64,000 nt of DNA from Actinomycetospora corticicola (GTDB lineage Bacteria; Actinomycetota; Actinomycetes; Mycobacteriales; Pseudonocardiaceae). Made by a program: the position numbers and the translations under genes. Positions 31,638 to 40,880 of the stretch are shown piece after piece. The stretch is taken from positions 5,394,001-5,458,000 of the forward strand of contig NZ_JACCBN010000001.1 of NCBI RefSeq assembly GCF_013409505.1, read 5' to 3'. The stretch's first letter is position 1, and each line of letters starts with the position of its first letter. The notes beneath the pieces are model-generated. The model did not search any database. It saw nothing but the letters and a program-made list of their open reading frames with translations, and was not told the DNA's origin.

Positions 31638-32522
31638 TCAGAGCAGCCCGGCCCGCTTCCAGATGCGCTCCGACGGGCCGCCGATCATCCCGACCTCACC
31701 GAGGAAGCCGAGCACCTTCTCCGTCATGAACCGCTTGGTCGCCCGGTGCTCCGGGTTGGCCGTGGCGGCGTTCCGGCCGACGCGCCCGGAGAGGCCGACG
31801 CTGCGGTAGACCCGCGCCTGCCACAGCGAGTTGACGACCTCGCTGGACACGAGGGCGGTGGTCCAGCGCTCCCGCTCGAGCTCGGCGCGCGAGAGGGTCG
31901 GGACGATCCGGGCGAGCTCCTCGCGGGCGAAGCGGACGTGCCGCGCCTCCTCGACGACGTGCACCCGGGCGACCGCGCGCATCAGCGGCAGGATGCGCTC
32001 GTCGTGCATCGACTCGCGCTGCAGCCGGTCGGTGGCCTCCTCGGCGACCAGCACCGACGCGAACATCGAGGCGCCGGACCCGATGTGCCCGTAGACGCCG
32101 CCGAGGCGGTGCAGCAGGCCGTGCGGGCGGTAGTCGGGGCAGCCCAGCGCGTCGACGGCGCGGGCGAACATCACCGAGTGGCGGGTCTCGTCACCGACCT
32201 CGGTGAGCGCGTACTGGGAGTGCGGGCGGCGGAGGTCGAGGTCGTAGGCGTGGCGCACCAGCATCTGCATGAGGATCACCTCGAACCACAGGCCCACCGA
32301 GAGCAGGCTCGCGGCCTCGTGGCGGGCCAGCGTGCGCTGCTGGTCGGCGTCGAGGGAGTCCCACAGCGGAGTGCCGTACAGCGACACGCGCTCGGGGGGC
32401 ACGGCCCAGCCCTGCGGGTCGACCGGAGCGTCCCAGTCCACCTCGATGGTCGGGTCGAGGGTGTGCCGGGCGCTGGCGGTCAGCAGGCGGGTCGCGGTGG
32501 CGTCCCGGTCCAGGATCGTCAT
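31638..32522 (-). CDS. AurF-like diiron oxygenase
   Basis: A 294-residue helical protein with carboxylate/His motifs of the AurF/p-aminobenzoate N-oxygenase family: E in ARHEAASLLSVGLWFE, E-x2-H in EVGDETRHSVMF, E in VAEEATDRLQ and E-x2-H in VVEEARHVRFA. These would ligate two irons for O2 activation. AurF oxidises aryl amines to nitro groups, but many family members have unknown substrates. ATG 32522 is used; an upstream start at 32559 is possible. It is divergent from a TetR gene, which probably controls it. Confidence 0.8.
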   Translation of the reverse strand: MTILDRDATATRLLTASARHTLDPTIEVDWDAPVDPQGWAVPPERVSLYGTPLWDSLDADQQRTLARHEAASLLSVGLWFEVILMQMLVRHAYDLDLRRPHSQYALTEVGDETRHSVMFARAVDALGCPDYRPHGLLHRLGGVYGHIGSGASMFASVLVAEEATDRLQRESMHDERILPLMRAVARVHVVEEARHVRFAREELARIVPTLSRAELERERWTTALVSSEVVNSLWQARVYRSVGLSGRVGRNAATANPEHRATKRFMTEKVLGFLGEVGMIGGPSERIWKRAGLL

Positions 32523-32532
32523 GGTGACGGAC

Positions 32533-32578
32533 TGTACCCCGTACACGATGTTCCGCATAGTTGTCGTTACTCGCGAGT
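32533..32578. promoter_or_regulatory. Two palindromes in the divergent AurF/TetR spacer
   Basis: TGTACCCCGTACA (32533-32545) and the perfect ACTCGCGAGT (32569-32578) lie in the 77-bp spacer between the two starts. Either could be the TetR operator. Confidence 0.4.
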
Positions 32579-32599
32579 CGGGGTCAGGCTGGAGTGACC

Positions 32600-33256
32600 A
32601 TGGATGGCAGGACACGACGCTGGGCGGGGCATCGGGAGGCGCGGCGCCTCGAGCTGGTCGACGCCGCGGTGGTCGCGATCGAGGAACACGGACCCGACGT
32701 GACCACCGAGCAGATCGCCGGCCAGGCGGGCGTGTCCCGCCCCGGCCTGTACCGGCACTTCGACGGCAAGGACGATCTGCAGGCCGCGATCGCGGCCCGG
32801 TCGGTCGAGCGGCTGGTCGCCGAGCTCGAACCGGTGTGGCGGCCCTCCGGCCGGCCCCGGGAGATGCTCGAGCGCGCGCTCGCGGCGCACCTGCGCTGGC
32901 TCTCCGAGCACGCGAACGTCTACCTCTACCTCAAGCGCAACTCGCTGCCCTCCAGCGGCGACTCGGTGGAGTCGGCCAGCACGAACGTGCGCAGCGTCGT
33001 CTCCGCGCACGTCGCGCAGATGCTGATCGACGGCTCGCTCGGCGCCGAGACCGAGCCCGCGGTGGCCCACCCGCTGGCCTACGGCCTCGTCGGGATGGTG
33101 GACGCGGCCGCCGCGCACTGGCTCGACGAGCCGCACGGCGCGTCGGTGGAGGCGCTCGGGGCGCAGCTGACCGAGGCGTGCTGGGCGGTCATCCGCGTCA
33201 CGGTGGGCTCGACGGTGATCGACGCGCTCGGCTCGGTGGGGGCGGACACCGCCTGA
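32600..33256 (+). CDS. TetR-family transcriptional regulator
   Basis: A 218-residue regulator. The helix-turn-helix reads RRLELVDAAVVAIEEHGPDVTTEQIAGQAGVSRPGLYRHFDGKDDL. The C-terminal domain (about 80-215) is helical and variable. ATG 32600 has GGAG at good spacing. Divergent placement from the AurF-like oxygenase, with two palindromes between, suggests it represses that gene and itself. Confidence 0.88.
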   Translation: MDGRTRRWAGHREARRLELVDAAVVAIEEHGPDVTTEQIAGQAGVSRPGLYRHFDGKDDLQAAIAARSVERLVAELEPVWRPSGRPREMLERALAAHLRWLSEHANVYLYLKRNSLPSSGDSVESASTNVRSVVSAHVAQMLIDGSLGAETEPAVAHPLAYGLVGMVDAAAAHWLDEPHGASVEALGAQLTEACWAVIRVTVGSTVIDALGSVGADTA

Positions 33257-33308
33257 TCGGCCCGATCACCCATGATGGTCGGGACCGACCCCGCCAGGAG
33301 GGCTGCCG

Positions 33309-33740
33309 ATGGCGCTGCGCCGCGCGTTCCCGACGATCCTCTCGGACCGCCTGCCCGAGACCCGCGACTTCTACGTGCGACTGCTCGACTTCGAGGTCGC
33401 GTTCGACAGCGACTTCTACGTCGCGCTGCGCACCGCCGAGGACGACGACGGGGCGGCCTGTGAACTCGGGATCTGGGCCGTCGGGCACGAGATGGTGCCG
33501 CCGCCCTACCGCGCCGACCCGGCGGGCATCGTCCTGACCTTCGTCGTCGACGACGTGGACGCCCTGCACGTCGAGGCCCGCCGCCAGCAGATCCCGGTGG
33601 TCGCCCCGCCGCGCGACCAGTTCTACGGGCGCCGCCGGATGCTCCTCACCGACCCGAACGGCCTGCTCGTGGACGTCTCCTCGCCGTCCACCCCGTCACC
33701 GGAGTTCCGGTCGATGGGCGCCGGGGTCCTGCGGGACTGA
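33309..33740 (+). CDS. VOC-superfamily protein
   Basis: A 143-residue protein of the glyoxalase/dioxygenase superfamily: FPTILSDRLPETRDFYVRLLDFEVAFDSDFYVALR, then LTFVVDDVDALHVEARRQQIPVV and LLTDPNGLLVDVSSP. The expected metal ligands are mostly absent, so it may be a binding protein rather than an enzyme. AGGAGG is present upstream. It is followed after 21 bp by the DUF3159-like gene. Confidence 0.8.
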   Translation: MALRRAFPTILSDRLPETRDFYVRLLDFEVAFDSDFYVALRTAEDDDGAACELGIWAVGHEMVPPPYRADPAGIVLTFVVDDVDALHVEARRQQIPVVAPPRDQFYGRRRMLLTDPNGLLVDVSSPSTPSPEFRSMGAGVLRD

Positions 33741-33761
33741 GGCAGCCCTAAGCTGGGTGGC

Positions 33762-34466
33762 GTGCTGCGCCGCCGGGACGACCCGCTCCGGGAGATCCTC
33801 GCCGCGTCCGGGCGGGGGGTCGTCGACGCGGTGCTCCCGTCGGCGGCCTTCGTGGTCGTCTGGCTGGGCGCCTCCGCGCTGGGCTGGTGGGAGCCGATCC
33901 TGCTCGGCGGGCTCGCGTCGGTGCTGGTCGCGCTCGTCGTCGCCGTGGTGCGCTGGCGCGGCGGGGAGCGTCCCAGGGCGGCGGCCGTCGGGCTGCTCCT
34001 CGCGGTCGGCGCCACCCTGATCGCCCTCTACACCGGCCGCGCCGAGGACTTCTTCCTGCCGCGGATCGTGGCCAACGCCGGGTCGCTCGCCGCGTGGCTC
34101 GTGTCGATCGCGGTGCGCTGGCCGCTGCTCGGGCTCGTCGTCGGGGCGGCGCTGGGCAGGCCGAGGGCGTGGCGTGGCGACCCCGACCTCGTCCGCGGCT
34201 ACTCCCGCGCCAGCTGGCTCTGGGCCGGCCAGTACGCACTGCGCCTCGTCGTGTTCCTGCCGCTCTGGGCCGCCGGGGCGACGGTCGCCCTGGGCGTCGC
34301 GCAGTTCGCCCTCACGTGGCCGCTGGTGCTGGTCTGCGTGCTCGGGTCCTGGCCGCTGGTCCGCTCCGCGCTGCCGGCCGGGCATCCCGGGCCGCGGCAT
34401 CCCGTGATCTCCCGACAGAGCAGCGAGCACGCCGACAGGGGGCCGCGCGGCTCAGTGGACGGGTGA
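33762..34466 (+). CDS. DUF3159-like integral membrane protein
   Basis: A 234-residue protein with five or six hydrophobic helices. Typical DUF3159 features are the start LREILAASGRGVVDAVLPSAAFVVVW, the loop LIALYTGRAEDFFLPRIVANAGS, and SRASWLWAGQYALRLVVFLPLW. It is actinobacterial and of unknown function. The GTG start lacks a strong ribosome site. Its last 15 bp overlap the convergent SGNH hydrolase gene. Confidence 0.75.
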   Translation: MLRRRDDPLREILAASGRGVVDAVLPSAAFVVVWLGASALGWWEPILLGGLASVLVALVVAVVRWRGGERPRAAAVGLLLAVGATLIALYTGRAEDFFLPRIVANAGSLAAWLVSIAVRWPLLGLVVGAALGRPRAWRGDPDLVRGYSRASWLWAGQYALRLVVFLPLWAAGATVALGVAQFALTWPLVLVCVLGSWPLVRSALPAGHPGPRHPVISRQSSEHADRGPRGSVDG

Positions 34467-35213
34467 GGGTTCCGGACGCTTCGGCGGCCGCCCGTCCCCG
34501 GTGGAGCGGCCCTGCAGCCGTCGGCCCACCCACGGCACGAGGTGCCCGCGGACCCAGCGGATGTCCTCCTCGCGACGGCGGACCCACGGCGTCGGCGCGA
34601 GCGGCGGCCACGGGTCGCGCCAGTCCTGGCCGGTCGGCACCCCGAGCACCTCGCAGACCCGGACGGCGACGCGCCGGTGCCCCTCGGCGTTGAGGTGCAG
34701 CCGGTCCTCGGCGCGGGCGCGGGGGTCGGCGAGCGTGTCCATCGTCCAGAGGTCGACGAGCTTCGCGCCCCGCCGGGCCGCGATCTCGCGGATGTGCTCG
34801 TTCATCGTGGCGAGGCGCCGCCCGACCAGGTCGACGACCGGGGTCGAGCGGGTGTCGAACCCGGTGAACACGAGCACGTCCGCACCGGACCCGACGAGCC
34901 GGCCGACGGCGCCGTCGAGGCGCTCGGCGAGGTCGGCGGGCCGGGCGGTGGGGCGCAACAGGTCGTTGCCCGCCGCGCAGATGCTGACGAGGTCGGGGGA
35001 CATGGCGATCGCGGGGTCGACCTGCTCGCGGACGATCTGCTCGAGCAGCTGGCCGCGCACGGCGAGGTTCGCGTAGCGCAGGCCGGGTTCCTGCCGCGCG
35101 AGGTGCTCGGCGACCCGGTCGGCCCAGCCGCGTTCGGTGCCGGTGATCGGGTCGAGGTCGCCGACGCCCTCGGTGAAGCTGTCGCCCACGGCGACGAAGG
35201 TGCTCCAGGACAT
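34452..35213 (-). CDS. SGNH/GDSL-family hydrolase
   Basis: A 253-residue esterase-like protein. Block I GDSFTEGVGD holds the catalytic Ser. Block II Gly is near LAVRGQLLEQ. Block III Asn is in CAAGNDLLRPT. Block V reads EDRLHLNAEGH with the catalytic Asp/His region. There is no signal peptide, so it acts in the cytosol or at the inner membrane face. Family members remove acyl groups from lipids or glycans; the substrate is unknown. The basic 50-residue C-terminal tail is an addition to the core. Confidence 0.85.
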   Translation of the reverse strand: MSWSTFVAVGDSFTEGVGDLDPITGTERGWADRVAEHLARQEPGLRYANLAVRGQLLEQIVREQVDPAIAMSPDLVSICAAGNDLLRPTARPADLAERLDGAVGRLVGSGADVLVFTGFDTRSTPVVDLVGRRLATMNEHIREIAARRGAKLVDLWTMDTLADPRARAEDRLHLNAEGHRRVAVRVCEVLGVPTGQDWRDPWPPLAPTPWVRRREEDIRWVRGHLVPWVGRRLQGRSTGDGRPPKRPEPSPVH

Positions 35214-35422
35214 GCTGCGATTCTGACGCCCCGCCGACGCGGGATCGCTGCAGGCCCGTCCGGCCCAGTCGGTTGACCCGCTCGCGGAGGGCGTGGGGCG
35301 ACGGGGTGAAGGTTCTCACCCCATGACCACGCTGGCATCGTGGGTCGCGTCCTGCGACGTGGGTGAACCTGGAAGGGGTCATCCAGCCCTACGCCCCCGA
35401 CGTACCGCGAGCCCTGGGAGCC

Positions 35423-36622
35423 ATGCCCGACGCGACCTCGAGAACCACGACCGCCGAGCCGGAGACCGAGACGAAGGCCTCCGCGACCGGACTGACCCTG
35501 CCGCAGATCATGGCGGGGGCCCTCGCCGCGGCGACCGCCGCGATCCTGGGCTCCTTCCTCGGTGTGATCGGCACGATCGGTGGGGCGGCGGCCGCGTCGG
35601 TGATCTCGACCGTCGGGTCGGCGCTGTACCAGAAGTCCCTGGAGCGCACGCGCGACGCGGTGAAGTCGCGGCTCGTGGTGAACCAGGTGGCGGGGACGAA
35701 GGTGGCCACCGCGGTGGCCCGGGCCACCGGCCAGGCCGCCGGCCCGCAGGCCGGTCGGCCGAACGGCGCGCGTCCCGACCCGCCGCCGCGCCCGGGTGTG
35801 CCCGGTGTCGCCGGCGCGGTCGGCCCCGGTGGGCGCCCGATGCCCCCGATGTCGCCCCCGTACGGCGCCCCGGTGCCGTCCGGTGTGCCCACGCGCCGCC
35901 TCCCCAACGGCACGGTGGTCCCCGTCGGCCCGCAGCAGCTGCGCGCGGGCGGCCGGACCGTGGCGACCCGCCTCGACGCGAACGGGCGCCCGAACGGCGA
36001 GCCCGTCGACCCCACCCACCGCATCCCGAACGCGCGCACGCCGGGCGGCGGGAACCCCACGCAGGTCGTGCCGCCGCTCGGACCGGACGGTCGTCCGCTC
36101 GCGGGCCCGACCCGGCAGATGCCGATGGGGGGCCCGTTCCCGCCGTCCGCCGGCCTGCCGACGGCGCACCTCGCGCACGGCCCGGGCGGGGACGACCCCA
36201 CCGCGCTCGCCCCGGCCGTCGCCGACGCCACGCCCTGGTACCGCCGGTTCGGCTGGAAGACCTGGGTGACCCTCGGCGGCGTCGCGGCCAGCGTCTTCGC
36301 GATCGGCCTGCTGGCGAGCTTCGCGGTCGAGTCGGCCACCGGACACCCGCTCTCCGGCGGGACGTCCGGGACCTCGGTCGGCGCGATCTTCGGGCAGAAC
36401 ACCGAGGCGCCCCCGACGTCGGAGACCTCCTCGACGGAGGAGCCGAGCGACACGGACGCCACGACCACGACGTCCTCGGACCAGGGGTCGGGCCGGGACG
36501 GGGCGGAGCGCTCCACCACCACCCGGGCCCCGTCGACGACCACCTCGCAGCCCCAGCAGCAGAACCCGCTGTCGAGCCTGGTCCCGCGCTTCAACGACCA
36601 GGGCGGCTCGACGGGCAACTAG
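35423..36622 (+). CDS. Actinobacterial membrane protein with Gly/Pro-rich linker, unknown function
   Basis: A 399-residue protein (from ATG 35423, preceded by GGGAG; a GTG at 35363 is the alternative). An N-terminal hydrophobic Gly/Ala segment ([37 protein letters not shown]) is followed by a 170-residue Pro/Gly-rich linker with loosely repeated LPNGT, LDANGRPNGEPVD and LGPDGRPLAGPTR units. A single membrane helix follows at about 310-330 (WVTLGGVAASVFAIGLLASFAV). The Thr/Ser-rich tail would be outside the cell. I recognise the general type from actinobacteria but know no function. Confidence 0.7.
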   Translation: MPDATSRTTTAEPETETKASATGLTLPQIMAGALAAATAAILGSFLGVIGTIGGAAAASVISTVGSALYQKSLERTRDAVKSRLVVNQVAGTKVATAVARATGQAAGPQAGRPNGARPDPPPRPGVPGVAGAVGPGGRPMPPMSPPYGAPVPSGVPTRRLPNGTVVPVGPQQLRAGGRTVATRLDANGRPNGEPVDPTHRIPNARTPGGGNPTQVVPPLGPDGRPLAGPTRQMPMGGPFPPSAGLPTAHLAHGPGGDDPTALAPAVADATPWYRRFGWKTWVTLGGVAASVFAIGLLASFAVESATGHPLSGGTSGTSVGAIFGQNTEAPPTSETSSTEEPSDTDATTTTSSDQGSGRDGAERSTTTRAPSTTTSQPQQQNPLSSLVPRFNDQGGSTGN

Positions 36623-36646
36623 GCCGTCCGGCTCAGCCCGCCTCCT

Positions 36647-36696
36647 GAACGACCGGCACTCTCGCGCACATGGACGCTGCGAGGGTGCCGTTCGTT
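36647..36696. repeat. Palindromic repeat family D (copy 2)
   Basis: GAACGACCGGCACTCTCG pairs with GAGGGTGCCGTTCGTTC around CGCACATGGACGCTGC. It lies between convergent genes, just beyond the thiE stop. Confidence 0.8.
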
Positions 36697-36710
36697 CGTT
36701 CCGGGGCCGA

Positions 36711-37349
36711 CTAGGTCCGCAGCGCGTCCGCCAACGAGCGGGCCGCCGCCTCCGGGTCGTCCGCCTCGGTGATCGCCCGGACCACGACGACCCGCCTCGC
36801 CCCGGCGTCGAGGACCTCGGGCAGCCGGTCGTGGTCGATGCCGCCGATGGCGAACCACGGGCGGTCGGTGCCGCTCGCGGCGGTGTCGCGCACGAGGTCC
36901 AGGCCCGGCGCGGGGCGGCCGGGCTTGGTGGGGGTCGGCCAGCACGGGCCGGTGCAGAAGTAGTCGACGCCGGGCTCGTCGGCGCCGGCCCGGGCCTGCT
37001 CGACGTCGTGGGTGGACCGGCCGACGACCACCTCGTCGCCGACGATCCGCCGCGCCCAGGAGACCGGCAGGTCGTCCTGCCCGAGGTGCAGCACGTCGGC
37101 GCCGGCGGCCAGCGCCACGTCGGCGCGGTCGTTGACCGCGAACAGCGCGCCGTGCCGGCGGGCGGCGTCGCGCAGCACCTCGAGGGCGGCCAGTTCGTCG
37201 CGCGCCTCGAGGCCCTTCTCGCGGAGCTGGATGACGTCGACCCCGCCGCGCAGCGCCGCGTCGGCGAAGGCCGCGAGGTCGCCGCGAACCGCGCGGGAGT
37301 CGGTGCAGAGGTAGAGCCGGGCGTCCGCCAGCCGTGCGCGCGTGTCCAT
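36711..37349 (-). CDS. thiE: Thiamine phosphate synthase
   Basis: A 212-residue TIM-barrel enzyme that joins HMP-pyrophosphate and thiazole phosphate to make thiamine phosphate. Visible landmarks: [80 protein letters not shown], and [29 protein letters not shown]. The substrate phosphate-binding loop is GRSTH. It is divergent from the riboswitch-thiO operon, so its own transcript does not carry the aptamer. Confidence 0.95.
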   Translation of the reverse strand: MDTRARLADARLYLCTDSRAVRGDLAAFADAALRGGVDVIQLREKGLEARDELAALEVLRDAARRHGALFAVNDRADVALAAGADVLHLGQDDLPVSWARRIVGDEVVVGRSTHDVEQARAGADEPGVDYFCTGPCWPTPTKPGRPAPGLDLVRDTAASGTDRPWFAIGGIDHDRLPEVLDAGARRVVVVRAITEADDPEAAARSLADALRT

Positions 37350-37387
37350 CGGGGCCCGACGCTAGCGCGTAGGCTGGCCGGTGAACC

Positions 37388-37473
37388 GCGGGAGCCTGGA
37401 CGTGCCGGGCTGAGAGGGGACCGTCCCGGTCCCGACCGTCGAACCTGATCCGGGTCATGCCGGCGCAGGGAGG
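37388..37473 (+). promoter_or_regulatory. TPP riboswitch upstream of thiO
   Basis: The THI-element order is present: GGGAGCC, GGGCTGAGAGGGGACC, GAACCTGATCCGGGTC and GCCGGCGCAGGGAGG. The normally invariant TAAT before the final stem reads TCAT here. The aptamer ends nine bases before the thiO start codon, so translation is probably controlled. Confidence 0.9.
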
Positions 37474-37481
37474 GATCAGCA

Positions 37482-38584
37482 GTGGAGCGCATCGTCGTCG
37501 TCGGGGCCGGGGTCGTCGGCACGACGGCGGCCTGGGTCGCCGCCCGCGACCACGCCGCGGCGGAGGTCGTCCTCGTCGACCCGGCGTCCGGCTCCGGAGC
37601 GTCCTGGGTCGCCGGCGGCATGCTCGCGCCGATCACGGAGGCGTGGCCCGGCGAGCGCGAGGTGCTGGAGCTCGGCGCCGCCTCGCTCGCCCGCTGGCCC
37701 GCCTTTGCCGCGGAGGTCGAGCAGGCTTCCCGACGCCGGGTCGGGCTGCGCACCGAGGGCACGCTCGCCGTCGTGGTCGACACCGCCGACCGGGAGGACC
37801 TCGACCGTATCGTCGCCCACCTGCGCGCGTGGGGACGCGACGCCGAGCGCCTGACCGGCCGCGAGATCCGTCGTCGGGAACCCGCCCTGGGGCCCGCGGT
37901 GCGGGCGGGGATCGCCGTGCCGGACGACCTCGCCGTCGACAACCGGATGCTGCTCGCCGCCCTGCGCGAGGCCGCGCGGAACGCGGGGGTGTGCGAGCGC
38001 GCGGAGACCGTGCACGCGGTGGTCGACGGCGGCGTGGAGCTGGCGTCGGGGACGCTCGCGGCGGACCGGGTCGTGGTGGCGGCCGGGGCGTGGTCGGCGA
38101 CGCTGCACCCGGCCCTGGCCGACCTGGTGCGGCCGGTGAAGGGCGAGATCCTGCGGCTGCGCGCGCGGGCCGGATCGCTCCCGCCGCCGCGGCGCACGGT
38201 GCGGGCAGCCGTGTCGGGGCGCGCGGTCTACGCCGTGCCGCGCGACGACGACCGGCTGGTGCTGGGCGCGACGCAGTACGAGGTCGGGTTCGACCCGGAC
38301 GTGACCGTCGCAGGCGTGCGCGACCTGCTGGCCGACGCCGAGCGCGTGCTGCCCGGGATCGGCGACTACGCGCTGGAGGAGTCGGCCGCGTCGTTCCGTC
38401 CGGGGACCGCGGACAACCTGCCGGTGTTCGGGCCGGTATCGGGCGGACCGGACGGGCTGGTCGCCTGCTTCGGCCACGGGCGCAACGGCATCCTGCTGAC
38501 CGCCCTGACGGCGGACGTGATGGCGGCGCTGCTCGCCGGTCGTCCGGTGCCGGACGACATCCGGGACCTCGTGGAGGTGACGAC

Positions 38585-38588
<4 letters not shown>
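37482..38588 (+). CDS. thiO: Glycine oxidase
   Basis: A 368-residue FAD enzyme that oxidises glycine to iminoglycine for thiazole synthesis. Dinucleotide fold VVVGAGVVGTTAAWVAA at the start, SGSGASWVAGGMLAPITEAWPGE next to the FAD, VVVAAGAWSATL, and the C-terminal NLPVFGPVSGGPDGLVACFGHGRNGILLTALTADV. Two family E motifs lie in its coding sequence (near 37726 and 37868). Its stop overlaps the thiS start. It is first in the riboswitch-controlled thiOSG operon. Confidence 0.95.
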
Positions 38589-39545
<957 letters not shown>

Positions 39546-39546
39546 C

Positions 39547-39598
39547 GGGAAAGCGTCGTTGCTGTCACCCGGTGACAGCAACGACGCTTCGCTGCCAC
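39547..39598. repeat. Palindromic repeat family A (full form, copy 2)
   Basis: AAAGCGTCGTTGCTGTCAC pairs with GTGACAGCAACGACGCTT with almost no loop. It lies right after the thiG stop and before the convergent hydrolase stop. Likely terminator-like. Confidence 0.85.
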
Positions 39599-39611
39599 GT
39601 GGGGTGAGAGG

Positions 39612-40367
39612 TCAGCCCGCCAGATGGTCCTCGATGAGCGGCAGCACGATCTCCGTGCGGTGCATGAGCCGGGTGTGCGTCGACCGGGGCACCACCGCCA
39701 GCGTCGCGTCCGGCAGCAGGTCACGTGTGAGCTCGGCGTGGGAGACGGTGACGAAGTCGTGGTCGCCGATCATCACCAGCGTCGGCGCCGTGACCCGGCG
39801 CAGCTCCTCGTCGGTCCATCCGGCGGAGGTCATGACGACGGGTCCGAGCTTCGCCATGACGTCGTCGAGGTCCGCGGCCCCGTCGGGCGCCAGCCGCTCG
39901 TGCTCGCGCCGCATCGCCGCGAAGTCCTCCTCGGTGGGCATGCGGGTGGAGGTGGCCCAGCGGTCGGGGTCGGTGATGTCGGGGTGGTAGCCGCCGGCGC
40001 GGACGAACCCGGACGCGAACACGAGCCGTCGAACCCGCTCCGGGTGCCGGATCGCGAGCAGCAGCCCCGTGAGCGCGCCGAGGGAGAAGCCGCACACGTC
40101 GACCTGCTCGAGGCCGAGGTGGTCGAGCAGCCCGAGCAGGTCGCCGGCGAGCGCGTCGAGCGTCGGGGTGCGGTCGACGTCGGCCGTGCGGCCGTGACCC
40201 TGCTGCTCGACCGCCACCACCCGGCGTCGGGACGAGAGCGGAGCCAGCACCGAGGAGAACGTGAGGTCGATCGTGTGGTGCCCGCCGGGCACCAGCAGCA
40301 GCGGGACGCCGCCGGAGCCGTGCTCCTCGTGGTACAGGTCGAGCGCTCCCAGCGGCGCGAAGGGCAT
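39612..40367 (-). CDS. Alpha/beta hydrolase
   Basis: A 251-residue alpha/beta hydrolase. The nucleophile elbow is GFSLGA, the oxyanion region VPGGHHTIDLTFSSV, the candidate acid MIGDHDFVTVSHAE, and the final His in VPRSTHTRLMHRTE. The fold resembles carboxylesterases and 3-oxoadipate enol-lactonase. The substrate cannot be set. It starts two bases after the stop of the upstream SRPBCC gene, so the two form an operon. Confidence 0.85.
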   Translation of the reverse strand: MPFAPLGALDLYHEEHGSGGVPLLLVPGGHHTIDLTFSSVLAPLSSRRRVVAVEQQGHGRTADVDRTPTLDALAGDLLGLLDHLGLEQVDVCGFSLGALTGLLLAIRHPERVRRLVFASGFVRAGGYHPDITDPDRWATSTRMPTEEDFAAMRREHERLAPDGAADLDDVMAKLGPVVMTSAGWTDEELRRVTAPTLVMIGDHDFVTVSHAELTRDLLPDATLAVVPRSTHTRLMHRTEIVLPLIEDHLAG

Positions 40368-40369
40368 CG

Positions 40370-40807
40370 TCAGGAACGCCCTTCCACGACGGCCTTGAGG
40401 CGGGGCAGCGTCTTCTCGATCGCGCGCGTGTTGGTCGCCGGGTAGCGCAGCAGCTCCAGGACGGCGGGCGCGCGGGAGTCCGACCAGTCGAAGGTCTCGG
40501 TCACCTGGGTGCCGCCGTCGACGGGGGTGAGCTCGTAACGCCAGCGGTGGTGGCCGAGGTGACGCCAGGCGATGCGCCGGTCCTGCTCGAACTCCACCAC
40601 CGTGTTGTTGATCGTGTAGGGGACGCCGAGCTTCATGCTCATCCCGAACGACGAGCCGAGGGAGAGCCGGTCGGGACCCTTGATGGCGGAGCGGACGGTG
40701 CCGGAGCCGTCGAACTCACCGTGGCGCCGCGGGTCGGCGAGGAGGTCGAAGACCTCCGACGGCGAGGCGTCGATGACGATGTCGCGGCTGACCTGGCGGG
40801 TGCTCAC
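40370..40807 (-). CDS. SRPBCC-family (polyketide cyclase/START-like) protein
   Basis: A 145-residue lipid-binding-fold protein: VSRDIVIDASPSEVFDLLADPRRHGEFDGSGTV at the start, FSM-type strands in FGMSMKLGVPYTINNTVVEFE, and TPVDGGTQVTETFDWSDSRAP. GTG 40807 is the chosen start; it lies about 20 bp from repeat A3. It probably binds a hydrophobic ligand. It is cotranscribed with the hydrolase downstream. Confidence 0.8.
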   Translation of the reverse strand: MSTRQVSRDIVIDASPSEVFDLLADPRRHGEFDGSGTVRSAIKGPDRLSLGSSFGMSMKLGVPYTINNTVVEFEQDRRIAWRHLGHHRWRYELTPVDGGTQVTETFDWSDSRAPAVLELLRYPATNTRAIEKTLPRLKAVVEGRS

Positions 40808-40829
40808 GGGCGGCGAGCCTAGTGACGAT

Positions 40830-40875
40830 GTGGCGTTCCTGCCGCTGGACGACGGCAACGACGCTTCGCTGCCAC
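40830..40875. repeat. Palindromic repeat family A (hybrid form, copy 3, inverted)
   Basis: Begins GTGGCGTTCCTGCCGCTGG and ends ACGACGCTTCGCTGCCAC. It is the reverse complement of the hybrid form at 5968 and 63933. It lies just before the P450 stop. Confidence 0.85.
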
Positions 40876-40880
40876 CAGGG

